The notes beneath the pieces were generated by a model, which saw only the letters and a program-made list of their open reading frames with translations, did not search any database and was not told the DNA's origin. A stretch of 59,964 nucleotides of DNA from Thermoplasmatales archaeon ex4572_165 (lineage in GTDB: Archaea; Thermoplasmatota; E2; DHVEG-1), in contig NJDG01000002.1 of the NCBI GenBank assembly GCA_002254885.1, positions 1 through 59,964 on the forward strand. The letters are read 5' to 3'. Shown piece after piece: positions 1-9,800 of the stretch. Both the position numbers and the translations under genes were made by a program. Each line of letters begins with the position of its first letter. The first letter of the stretch is position 1.

Positions 1-98
1 AAAGGTATCTATATTTTTCAAAAATACTACATAAATAATATATATTATATAAATTAATAATATTAATATCAATTTATGAGTATGAGCTGACATCTTAC

Positions 99-815
99 AT
101 GTTAAGACACTATGAAAAATTTAAAATAATTTCAATAATCATTGTAATACTTTTCATCATTAACTTTTCCCTAACCGTATCCATAATTAGTTCAATTTCA
201 GATATGAAAACCCCTGAAATATCTCTTGATTTTGAAATAGTTGACATTTCAGATACCGCCCTTATTCTTTCATGTAATCTAATAGTTACTAACCACAATA
301 ATCTCCCAATCAATCTACATAATTTTAAAATCAAATCTAGAACCAATTATCAAAATGATATTGGAACAATCATTATTCCTGATACAACACTTCTTGCAAG
401 GGAAACAAAAAATATTACAACAATAACAAGCTTTCAAATAAACAAAGATCCTTTAAACAATCTTTACAATACAATAACCGGTTCTGTAAAATCAACTCTT
501 TTAGGATTCATCCCTTCAAATCTTCCCATTTCAATAACCGTTAATACAAAACCATCTACATTTATCGATGCAATAATACTTCCGCAAATATCAACAAGAA
601 TCAACTCTTATAATCTTTCAAATCAGGGTTTAATAATTGATGGAATACTTGAAATAGAAAATACAAATGATATTGGTTTTTTACTTGATAATTTAACAAT
701 AACATTAACTGATGAAAATGATAATATCTTAGGAGAAATACAGATACAACCTATAAATATTGCAAACAACTCCTTAATATCCCAACCAATAACAGCAAAT
801 ATGATTTTACACTGA
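99..815 (+). CDS. LEA14/WHy-like membrane-anchored protein, N-terminal part (frame-broken)
   Basis: A 238-residue product with one hydrophobic segment near residues 9-31, which should anchor it with the rest outside the cell. The remainder is beta-rich and low in cysteine, with a pattern (conserved NP or N-N turn, hydrophobic alternation) like the LEA14/WHy water-stress domain, seen roughly at residues 45-140 and again after 155. The frame closes at 813-815, but the next frame reads on at once with a further domain of the same kind (821-1156). One extra T in the TTTT run at 805-808 would join the two as MIFTLTGVDLQTS. I read this as one gene with an indel. The TATA-like tract at about 37-55 may be the promoter. 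The domain call is by pattern only. Confidence 0.55.
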   Translation: MLRHYEKFKIISIIIVILFIINFSLTVSIISSISDMKTPEISLDFEIVDISDTALILSCNLIVTNHNNLPINLHNFKIKSRTNYQNDIGTIIIPDTTLLARETKNITTITSFQINKDPLNNLYNTITGSVKSTLLGFIPSNLPISITVNTKPSTFIDAIILPQISTRINSYNLSNQGLIIDGILEIENTNDIGFLLDNLTITLTDENDNILGEIQIQPINIANNSLISQPITANMILH

Positions 816-820
816 CCGGC

Positions 821-1156
821 GTGGACCTTCAAACATCAATTTTAATTAATAATCCAACTGAAATTCCCCTTAGTGCATATAATCTTACACTTCAAATATA
901 TCGAATATTTTCATCAAATTCAACCCTCATAGCAGAAGATAATAGGTTATTTCATAGTTTACCACCAAAAACAGAAACCACAATTTATTCTAACTTTACT
1001 ATCTCATATCTTAATCTGCTCCCAGACATATCAAAAGGAAGAACAATATGGTTTGAAATTCAATTAAAGGGAGATTTCACAATAGCTAATACAACTCAGA
1101 GAATTCCAATATCAATCAATGGGATGATAAGTCCTAATGTTTTTGGGATGGATTAA
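821..1156 (+). CDS. LEA14/WHy-like protein, C-terminal part (probably same gene as 99-815)
   Basis: The first usable start is the GTG at 821, but the same frame is open upstream and encodes residues that continue the domain (YDFTLTGVD), so this start is probably artificial. The segment carries the typical LEA2-like run ILINNPTEIPLSAYNLTLQI followed by alternating strands, and has no signal peptide of its own. No ribosome binding site precedes the GTG. It ends 12 bases before the stop of the convergent sulfotransferase. It is best treated as the third beta domain of the protein starting at 99, separated by a one-base indel. If real as a separate protein it would be cytoplasmic, which is unlikely for this fold in this context. 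Confidence 0.5.
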   Translation: MDLQTSILINNPTEIPLSAYNLTLQIYRIFSSNSTLIAEDNRLFHSLPPKTETTIYSNFTISYLNLLPDISKGRTIWFEIQLKGDFTIANTTQRIPISINGMISPNVFGMD

Positions 1157-1168
1157 AAAAAAAGAGAT

Positions 1169-2278
1169 TTAAGCAGAGTACTCAAATTCTTCAAAAATTC
1201 TTCTCCATTTTTTATAAATCATTTTCTTAACATTCTCATCCATTGAATATTTACTTAATTTAGTCTTTTTCTGAGAATTGACATATTTTTTCAATTTATC
1301 CTCATGTTTTTTATATCCAGATAGATTAAAATCATTATGAATCTTTTTAATATTGTCAACTGGATTATTTATAACATTCTCGTATTTTATCTCAGTGAGA
1401 TTTTCAGATGGGATTAAATCTCGTTCCTCAAAATATTTATCATACATCTGATTATAAAGATCCATCATTACATCAACAAGATCATCTGGTGGTACTTGAA
1501 CGCAATATTTTGACATAATAACTTTCATAAATCGAATCATTGAATGATACACTTCATAGGGGTTTCTAATAATATGAACAAATTGAGCATCAGGAAACAG
1601 TTCAAGAATTAACTTTATCCTCCCCGTATTAGCCGGATTTTTCAAAATCAATCTTTTATCTTTATTATAAATTGTCACTTTTTTCAAGAAATACAAATAA
1701 TTTTCCTTCCAATTTTCAAGTATTTTATTAGGAATATCATCCAAACAAACAAATTTATTATAAAATTTCATATTTTTTGGAAAACACCATCCGTTATAAT
1801 ATGCATAAGGGAATAATGCACCCAATCCATATTCTTCTTCTTGCGGTAAATCAGCACCCAATGCCACATCATCCTGAGGACGTTTCTTTGGAAGACTTGC
1901 ACTAACGATTGGTTTAATGATTTTCTCATTTGCTAAAAAAACGTTAGGTGCAGTTGTATGAAATGTTGAGCAATACCCATAGTTTTGATTAAGGCTCATT
2001 AAATTATGAAGATATGTCGTTCCACTCCTCCAATGTCCAATAATAAAAAGAGGGGATTTAGATATCTTTGTTTGATCTATTATTTTTTTATATTTCAATG
2101 TCTCACGAAATCGAAATGGTGTTAATACACTACTTAAAAGAAAAGAATACAATATACGAGGCATATATCTAGTGGATATATTAAAACGGTTATGAGCAGT
2201 TATTCGTAATAAATTTGTCAAACCAAAGCCGGCTAATGGTTCAAATGTTACATCTAGTGCGTCCCCTTGAATTTTCAT
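1169..2278 (-). CDS. PAPS-dependent sulfotransferase family protein
   Basis: A 369-residue product with the 5'-phosphosulfate-binding loop near residues 77-92 (IIGHWRSGTTYLHN) and the 3'-phosphate site near 233-250 (FVHIIRNPYEVYHSM), the two signatures of the sulfotransferase family. The usual reaction moves sulfate from PAPS to a hydroxyl or amine; the acceptor here is unknown. The start at 2278 is supported by AGGGG a few bases upstream on the minus strand. The gene stands alone, convergent with the LEA-like gene and divergent from uvrA. No PAPS synthesis gene is in the window. Sulfotransferases are uncommon in archaea, so transfer is possible. The family call is firm and the substrate is not known. 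Confidence 0.85.
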   Translation of the reverse strand: MKIQGDALDVTFEPLAGFGLTNLLRITAHNRFNISTRYMPRILYSFLLSSVLTPFRFRETLKYKKIIDQTKISKSPLFIIGHWRSGTTYLHNLMSLNQNYGYCSTFHTTAPNVFLANEKIIKPIVSASLPKKRPQDDVALGADLPQEEEYGLGALFPYAYYNGWCFPKNMKFYNKFVCLDDIPNKILENWKENYLYFLKKVTIYNKDKRLILKNPANTGRIKLILELFPDAQFVHIIRNPYEVYHSMIRFMKVIMSKYCVQVPPDDLVDVMMDLYNQMYDKYFEERDLIPSENLTEIKYENVINNPVDNIKKIHNDFNLSGYKKHEDKLKKYVNSQKKTKLSKYSMDENVKKMIYKKWRRIFEEFEYSA

Positions 2279-2474
2279 ATTACCCCTTTTTTGATATATA
2301 TCTTAATGTTATAGTTTATCAAATATTAATATTTTCTTTAATTATTATAATATATTGTCGATATTTTGTATTACTTTCACTGACCACCATCAAACATTCA
2401 AAACAAAAGATTTGAATACTAATATTTTATGAGTGAAAAGATTATTCATCAAATGTTTTCTATGGGGGAACAAT

Positions 2475-5279
2475 GTGAAGGATATCATCGTAAAAGGAGC
2501 TAGAGAACATAACCTTAAAAACATAGCTGTACACCTGCCAAGAGATCAATTTATTGTGATAACTGGCCTATCAGGTTCTGGAAAATCTACACTTGCGTTT
2601 GATACCATCTATGCAGAGGGTCAAAGACGATATGTTGAATCACTTTCAGCATACGCCCGCCAGTTTCTTGGACTTATGAACAAACCAGATGTTGACAGTA
2701 TTGAAGGATTATCCCCTGCAATATCAATTGAACAGAAAACAACCAGCAAAAACCCTAGAAGCACCGTTGGAACTATCACTGAAATCTATGATTATCTTAG
2801 ATTATTATTTGCAAGAGTTGGAACCCCTTATTGCCCCATTCATAACAAAAAAATTGAATCGCAAACATCAGAAAGCATATCTACAAAAATCGCAGATGAA
2901 TACAAAGATATGATCACTATTTTATCACCCATCATTCGTCAAAAGAAAGGGACATATGAACAATTATTCAAAGATCTGCAAAAGGAAGGATACCTTCGAG
3001 TACACGTCGATAAAGCAATATATCGAACAGATGAAAAAATCACTCTTGACAGATACAAAAAACATGATATTGAAATTGTTATTGATCGGTTAAATCCGTC
3101 AGATAAATCTCGTTTAGTTGAAGCTTGTGAACAAGCCCTTCAAAAATCAGATGGCCTCCTTATCGTTCTTGATAAAGATGAAAACACAAAAATGTATTCA
3201 TCAAAAATGGCATGTCCTATTTGTGGCCTATCATTTGAAGAACTTCAACCACGGATGTTTTCGTTTAACAGTCCATTTGGTGCCTGTGAAACATGTCATG
3301 GCCTTGGTATTAACATGGAATTTGACGCCGACCTTATAATTCCTGATAAAAATTTATCAATTGCTGATGGTGCAATAAAACTTTATAAGGGAATTCACGA
3401 CCGATGGAGGATACAATATCTTGGAGCTGTTGCTAAACATTTCGGTTTTGATATTTTCACCCAAATAAACCATCTTTCAGAAAAACAGTTTGATGTATTA
3501 ATGTATGGTTCCTATGAACGTATTCATTTCAATTTATCTATGAAACAGGGAAAAACAAATTGGTCGGGTGAAAAACAATGGGAAGGGCTCATCCCCCAAT
3601 CAGATCGTTTATTTAAACAGACGGAATCAGATTATCGTCGACGAGATTTGGAAAAATTCATGCGTGTTTATCCATGTCCCACTTGCAATGGAAAACGATT
3701 GAAACCAAAAGTTCTATCAGTAAAAATCGATGATAAATCCATTTTTGAAATCACAAATATGTCCATTAAACAATGTATTTTATTCTTTAAATCATTAATT
3801 CTTACTACTAAACAACAGGAAATTGCTTGGCAGATTCTTAAAGAGATTAATCAACGATTGAAATTTCTTGATAATGTAGGATTAAGCTATCTTACACTTT
3901 CACGAAATGCAGGAACCTTGTCAGGCGGAGAAGCTCAACGTATTCGCCTTGCAACACAGATAGGATCTAATCTTATGGGAGTAATTTACATTTTAGATGA
4001 ACCATCCATAGGGCTTCATCAACGTGACAACAAGAAACTCATCGATACTTTGCATCATCTGCGAGATATTGGAAATACATTGATTGTTGTTGAACATGAT
4101 GAAGAAACAATCAGACAAGCAGATCATATCATTGATATGGGGCCTGGTGCAGGTATTCATGGCGGAAAAATAATTGCAAAAGGAACACCTAAAGATATTG
4201 AAAAACATCCTCAATCATTAACAGGAAAATACCTCTCAGGGAAACTTCATATTGACATTCCATCAAAAAGACGAGCAACAAATCATTTTATCCATCTAAA
4301 AGGTTGTGCAGAACATAATCTTAAAGATATCGATGTGGATATTCCTCTCGGATTACTTACTCTTATCACGGGCGTTTCTGGAAGTGGAAAATCAACACTC
4401 ATTTATGATATTTTATATAAAGCATTGAAACAAACACTATATAAATCCCGCATTACACATGGAAAGTATAATTCATTATCTATTGATACCCATATTGATA
4501 AAATCATTGTCATCGATCAGAGTCCTATTGGGAAAACTCCCCGTAGCAACCCTGCAACTTATACAAAGATATTTGATGAAATTCGTAAACTTTTTGCAAA
4601 AACAAAGGAAGCAAAAAAACGAGGATATAAACCTGGTAGATTCTCTTTTAATGTGAAAGGAGGTCGTTGTGAAGCCTGTAGGGGTGATGGGGTCATTAAA
4701 ATTGAGATGAATTTCTTGCCAGATATCTATATTCAATGTGAAGAATGCAGCGGAAAACGTTACAATAAAGAAACACTTGATGTCACATATAAAGGAAAAA
4801 ATATAGCTGATGTTCTTGAAATGAGTATTGAAGAAGCACTAAAATATTTTGAAAATATTCCATTTATTAAGAGAAAACTACAAACCTTATCTCAAGTTGG
4901 TCTTGACTATATTAAACTAGGGCAAAGATCTACAACTCTTTCAGGTGGCGAAGCTCAACGTATAAAACTCACTCGTGAGCTTTCAAAAAGAAGTACCGGT
5001 AATACAATCTATTTACTTGATGAACCTACAACTGGCCTTCATTTTCATGATGTAAAAAAATTAATTGAGGTATTAAACAACCTTGTAGATAAAGGAAATA
5101 GTGTAATTGTCATTGAACATAATCTTGAGGTTGTTAAAAACGCTGATTATATCATAGATCTTGGACCTGAAGGGGGAGATTTAGGAGGATACATTGTTGC
5201 ACAAGGGACCCCTGAACACGTCGCAAAAGAAAAAAAGAGTTACACCGGCCAGGTGCTTAAATCAATATTAAAAAATTAA
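2475..5279 (+). CDS. uvrA: UvrA, excinuclease ABC subunit A
   Basis: DNA damage recognition ATPase of nucleotide excision repair. The product has two ABC ATPase modules, each with Walker A (first GLSGSGKS at about residues 31-38 from the GTG start; second GVSGSGKS near 635) and a signature LSGGEAQRI, and zinc-binding cysteine pairs (CPICG...CETCHG in the first half, CEACRG...CEECSGKRY in the second). I chose the GTG at 2475 because GGGGG lies six bases upstream and it gives the family's usual N-terminus ([15 protein letters not shown]). The frame itself extends upstream to 2433. The length of 934 residues is normal. It ends directly against uvrC, giving a uvrA-uvrC-uvrB operon. Archaeal UvrABC is generally considered acquired from bacteria. 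Confidence 0.97.
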   Translation: MKDIIVKGAREHNLKNIAVHLPRDQFIVITGLSGSGKSTLAFDTIYAEGQRRYVESLSAYARQFLGLMNKPDVDSIEGLSPAISIEQKTTSKNPRSTVGTITEIYDYLRLLFARVGTPYCPIHNKKIESQTSESISTKIADEYKDMITILSPIIRQKKGTYEQLFKDLQKEGYLRVHVDKAIYRTDEKITLDRYKKHDIEIVIDRLNPSDKSRLVEACEQALQKSDGLLIVLDKDENTKMYSSKMACPICGLSFEELQPRMFSFNSPFGACETCHGLGINMEFDADLIIPDKNLSIADGAIKLYKGIHDRWRIQYLGAVAKHFGFDIFTQINHLSEKQFDVLMYGSYERIHFNLSMKQGKTNWSGEKQWEGLIPQSDRLFKQTESDYRRRDLEKFMRVYPCPTCNGKRLKPKVLSVKIDDKSIFEITNMSIKQCILFFKSLILTTKQQEIAWQILKEINQRLKFLDNVGLSYLTLSRNAGTLSGGEAQRIRLATQIGSNLMGVIYILDEPSIGLHQRDNKKLIDTLHHLRDIGNTLIVVEHDEETIRQADHIIDMGPGAGIHGGKIIAKGTPKDIEKHPQSLTGKYLSGKLHIDIPSKRRATNHFIHLKGCAEHNLKDIDVDIPLGLLTLITGVSGSGKSTLIYDILYKALKQTLYKSRITHGKYNSLSIDTHIDKIIVIDQSPIGKTPRSNPATYTKIFDEIRKLFAKTKEAKKRGYKPGRFSFNVKGGRCEACRGDGVIKIEMNFLPDIYIQCEECSGKRYNKETLDVTYKGKNIADVLEMSIEEALKYFENIPFIKRKLQTLSQVGLDYIKLGQRSTTLSGGEAQRIKLTRELSKRSTGNTIYLLDEPTTGLHFHDVKKLIEVLNNLVDKGNSVIVIEHNLEVVKNADYIIDLGPEGGDLGGYIVAQGTPEHVAKEKKSYTGQVLKSILKN

Positions 5280-5294
5280 ATGATAGGATTAAAC

Positions 5295-6845
5295 ATGTTT
5301 ACAGTTGATCATCTTCCACATAGACCCGGTTGTTATCTTTTTAAAAATACAAAAGGCATCATCCTTTATGTAGGAAAAGCAAAAGATCTTCAAAAAAGAG
5401 TACTTAGTTATCAACATCAGAAAGAAGGTGATTGGAAAACACCAACCTTAATTGATCAGATAAATCACGTTGATTTTATTGTTACAGATACTGAAATAGA
5501 AGCATTGGTTTTAGAAAATACACTTATTAAAAAACATCAACCTAAATATAATGTAAGATTAAAGGATGCAAAAGGTTATTCATATATCCAAATTACAGAT
5601 GAACCATATCCTCGGATTCTAATTTCTCATCAAAAACAGGGAAAAGGTGTTTTTTTTGGACCTTTTGTATCAGGAGCAGAAAGAGCATACATTATCCAGT
5701 TTTTACAAAAAACGTTTCATTTGCGTACATGTAAACGTATGCCTAAAAAACCCTGTCTTCGTTTTCATATTAATCTTTGTGATGCACCATGTATAAACAA
5801 TATCACGAAAAAAGAATATCTTAGAAATATCAAAACATGTAAACAGATACTTAGAGGTCATATCGACTCAGTTCTTCTAAATCTTAAAGAAGAAATGAAA
5901 GAATTATCAGATCAACAAAGATTTGAAGCAGCACTCATAAAAAAAAATCAGATTTTTGCATTAGATCATCTTAAAGAACGGCAGAACATGCAACGAGAGA
6001 AAAAATACAATGAAGATATCATTAATTTTACCGTTGATAAGGAATCAATATATGTAATGATATTTAACATCTACAAGGGAACACTTGCAAATAAACAAGA
6101 ATTCATGTTTTATGCATCCAAAGATGCATTTGAAGAGTTTATAATTCAATACTATACAGAAAACCCTATTCCAAAAGAAATCATTATTCCTCATCCTGTT
6201 TCTCAATCAGTTCAAATATATCTTTCAAGTATTAGTAATAGAAAGATTAAATGTCATGTTCCAATAAAAGGTGAGAAAAAACAGTTACTTGACCTTGTTG
6301 AAAAAAACATTGAGATAGCTTTTTTTGCAAATACCAAAAAACTTTCAGCATTACAACAGAAACTAAGGCTTCATGAAAGTCCTATGGTGATTGAATGTTT
6401 TGATATATCTCATCTATCTGGAACTAGCATGGTAGGATCAATGGTACAATTTCGTAATGGAAAATCAGATAAAAATAATTATCGTCGTTTTAGGATAAGA
6501 ACGGTTCATGGTATTGATGATGTATCTGCAATCGGGGAAGTAATCCGTCGAAGATATCAACGTCTACTAAAAGAAAAACAGTTATTTCCAAATCTCATAA
6601 TTATTGATGGTGGGAAAGGACAGCTGAATCGAGCAATACATGAGCTTGATGAATTGGGTATTGTTATTCCCATTATTAGTATTGCAAAAAAATTTGAAGA
6701 GATATATCTGCCTGGAAAATCAATGCCTCTTCAATTACAAAAAAAAGATAAAACCCTTCATTTTATTCAAGAAATACGTGATGAAGCACATCGTTTTGCG
6801 ATATCATATAATAAATTACTTCGGAAAAAGGAGATGATTAAATAA
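5295..6845 (+). CDS. uvrC: UvrC, excinuclease ABC subunit C lacking the C-terminal HhH domain
   Basis: The nuclease subunit that makes both incisions. Domains in order are an N-terminal GIY-YIG nuclease (PGCYLFKN...ILYVGKAKDLQ), a cysteine cluster in the middle, the UVR motif that contacts UvrB (near residues 195-225), and the RNase H-like 3' nuclease domain (ECFDISHLSGTS...IIDGGKGQL). The protein stops right after HRFAISYNKLLRKK, where bacterial UvrC continues into a linker and a helix-hairpin-helix pair. At about 516 residues it is some 80 short of the usual 600. The ATG at 5295 is preferred over 5280 because AGGA sits six bases before it. The end abuts the uvrB coding frame. The HhH loss may be real or linked to the odd uvrC/uvrB junction. 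Confidence 0.93.
   Translation: MFTVDHLPHRPGCYLFKNTKGIILYVGKAKDLQKRVLSYQHQKEGDWKTPTLIDQINHVDFIVTDTEIEALVLENTLIKKHQPKYNVRLKDAKGYSYIQITDEPYPRILISHQKQGKGVFFGPFVSGAERAYIIQFLQKTFHLRTCKRMPKKPCLRFHINLCDAPCINNITKKEYLRNIKTCKQILRGHIDSVLLNLKEEMKELSDQQRFEAALIKKNQIFALDHLKERQNMQREKKYNEDIINFTVDKESIYVMIFNIYKGTLANKQEFMFYASKDAFEEFIIQYYTENPIPKEIIIPHPVSQSVQIYLSSISNRKIKCHVPIKGEKKQLLDLVEKNIEIAFFANTKKLSALQQKLRLHESPMVIECFDISHLSGTSMVGSMVQFRNGKSDKNNYRRFRIRTVHGIDDVSAIGEVIRRRYQRLLKEKQLFPNLIIIDGGKGQLNRAIHELDELGIVIPIISIAKKFEEIYLPGKSMPLQLQKKDKTLHFIQEIRDEAHRFAISYNKLLRKKEMIK
6830..6844 (+). promoter_or_regulatory. Ribosome binding site before an ATA codon at the uvrB start
   Basis: GGAG at 6830-6833 lies eight bases before ATA at 6842, the ideal place for the uvrB start. 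The uvrB frame has a stop at 6839-6841 and contains no ATG, GTG or TTG until the GTG at 6956, which is inside the Walker A motif and cannot be the start. ATG in place of ATA would give the normal N-terminus MTDFELITDLKPKG. Either a non-standard start or a base error. Confidence 0.45.
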
Positions 6846-9800
6846 CTGATTTTGAGCTGATAACAGACTTAAAGCCAAAAGGATCTCAACCTAACGCTAT
6901 AAAACAACTTATTTCAGGTATTGAAAATAATTTCCCCCATCAAACACTTCTTGGAGTGACCGGTAGCGGGAAAAGTTTAGAATATACAGAATTAATCCTT
7001 TTAAAGAATAAAAATAGAGAGATCGAAAAAAGAGAGATTGGAGAATTTGTTGAAAGTCAATTTAAAAACCCAACAAAAATAGGCAATAGTGAAATTCAAA
7101 ACATATCTGGATACAAAATTCTCTCATTTAACAATACCAATTACAAAGTTGAAGAAAAACAAGTCAAACAGATATCCAGACACAAAGAAGAATTTATTTA
7201 TAAAATTGTGCTTGATGATTTATCAAATATTAAGGTTACTAAAGATCATAATTGTTACAGATTAAAAAATTGTAAATTAGAATTGTGTAACACAACGGAT
7301 CTTAAACTTGGAGACTATCTACCAACATCTAATTTTATCCCTTCACCCTCAAGAAAAATTAACTGGGTTAATCTCTTAGAATATAACCCTAAAGTCAAAG
7401 TTTATATTGGAGACCTTATACAAAACTTTGATCAAGATCATAAAAAAATTCTAGAAATCTTAAAAGAAGATCATAGGTCACCAAAATGGAAAATAAATCA
7501 AATTTTAAATAAAACAAACGATCGAGGTATTACAATTTCTCAACTTGATAAATATCTCTTAAGTTTGAAATTAGATTTAAAAAATGTAAATAAATATGTT
7601 AAAATAATTACTAAAAAGCAAGATGTAACATCTCCACTAATAAAGATAGATCATAACTTTTTATTTTTATTAGGTTTATATATTGCAGAGGGAATTACAA
7701 CTAACGATTATGTTTTAATATCAAATTCAAACAAACATATACAAAATATATGTATTGAAGTATTCAACTCTTTAGGAATTAACTTTTATCGTAGAAATAA
7801 AAATGATATAGCTTATAACTCTATCCTACTTTCAAATCTTTTAAAAAGATTTGGGCATATATCATTTGATAAAAAAATTCCAAATTTCATATATGATTTA
7901 TCTAATGAACAATTATCTTTTTTACTTAGAGGGTTATTTGATGGAGATGGATGGGTTGAAACTAACTCGGTTTTATTACTTTCAGCTTCGAAAGAATTAA
8001 TAAACGATGTAAAAAATTTACTTTTACGATTTAAAATAACATCAAGGATAACAACAAAAAAGATAATAAGAACATATTACAAACTTAATATTTCTGGGAA
8101 ACAAAATTTAATTCGTTTTCAAAAATCTATTTCTTTTACCATTTCATATAAAAAAGAAAAACTATCAAAAACTATCAAGAAAAATTCTAACACAAATGTT
8201 GACCTGTTACCAAACAGTTCAGATTTTATCAAAAATATTAGAAAAAAGCATAATCTTTATCAACAAGATATTGCACAAATAATTGGATGTAATCGAAGTT
8301 ATATCTCAATGATTGAAAATAATAAGAGGCATCCTTCTAAAGAAAAAATGTTAAAACTTGCGAAATGGCTAATTAATAACGATCCAAGCAATTATATTTT
8401 GTTAAATTTATTGAACTTTAATTTTAAAAAAATAGTTAAAATACAAAAAATCAAAAATGAACATGACCACGTTTATGATTTATCTATTAAGGATAATGAA
8501 AATTTTATGGCTGGATATGGAAATATTTTTGTACACAACACATTCACCATGGCCCACACAATTCAACAAGTACAACATCCTACCCTAGTAATGGCCCATA
8601 ATAAAACTCTTGCATCTCAACTTTATTCTGAATTCAAAGGTTTTTTTCCAAATAACAGAGTAGAATATTTTGTTTCATATTATGATTATTATCAGCCTGA
8701 ATCATATATTCCATCAAGAGACTTATATATTGAAAAAGACGCAGATATCAATCCAAAAATTGAGCAGATGCGTCTTTCAGCAACCGCATCGCTTCTATCA
8801 AGAAAAGATGTAATCGTTGTTGCTTCTGTATCAGCAATTTATAGTGCAGGGAATCCAAAAGATTACAAAAAATTATCATTTGAAATAAATAAACATGCTC
8901 ATATATCTCGAAATGAAATTATTGAACATCTTATTAATATGCAATATGAACGGAATGATCTTGCTTTGCAACAAGGTAGATTCAGAGTAAAAGGTGATGT
9001 TATCGATATTGTTCCTGCATATTCTGATAACATCATCAGAATTGAATTGTTCGGCGATGAAATCGAGAAGATCAAAGAACTTAATAAAGTAACAGGAGAT
9101 GTAATCGATGAATTTTCATATTTCTATCTTTTTCCTGCAAAACATTTTGTTATCCCTGAGGAAAAAAGAGATTATGCAATTGAATCAATTAAACAAGAAC
9201 TTGAAGAAACCCTTTCAAATTTGGATATGATTGAGTCTCATAGGTTGAAACAACGTACACTTTATGATATTGAAATGATAGAAGAGACTGGTTTTTGTAA
9301 GGGAATTGAGAATTATTCACGACATTTTGATAGGAGAAAACCAGGCGATAAACCATTTTGTCTACTTGATTATTTTCCTCCTGATTTCCTTATGTTTATT
9401 GATGAAAGTCATCGGACAATCCCCCAAATCCATGGAATGCATCGTGGTGATTACTCTCGGAAAAAATCTCTTATTGAATATGGTTTTCGTCTTCCAAGTG
9501 CTTTTGACAATCGACCGCTTACTTTTCATGAGTTTTCAAAATATATGAATAATGTAATTTTTGTATCTGCAACACCTGGCGATTATGAGCTTGAAATATC
9601 AGATCAAGTTGTTGAACAAATCATAAGGCCCACAGGCCTTGTGGATCCAGAGGTTGAAGTACATCCAATTAAAGGTCAAATTCAGGATCTTATTAAGAAG
9701 ATTAATCACACGATAAAAAATAGAAATAGAGTTCTAGTGACAACGATTACAAAAAGACTTGCAGAAGAGCTATCTAATTATCTTTCAGATCATGGGATTA

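Noticed and set aside
6956-6958. GTG 6956 as start of uvrB
   Set aside because: It codes for Val inside the Walker A motif GVTGSGK; the conserved N-terminal 38 residues lie upstream in the same frame.
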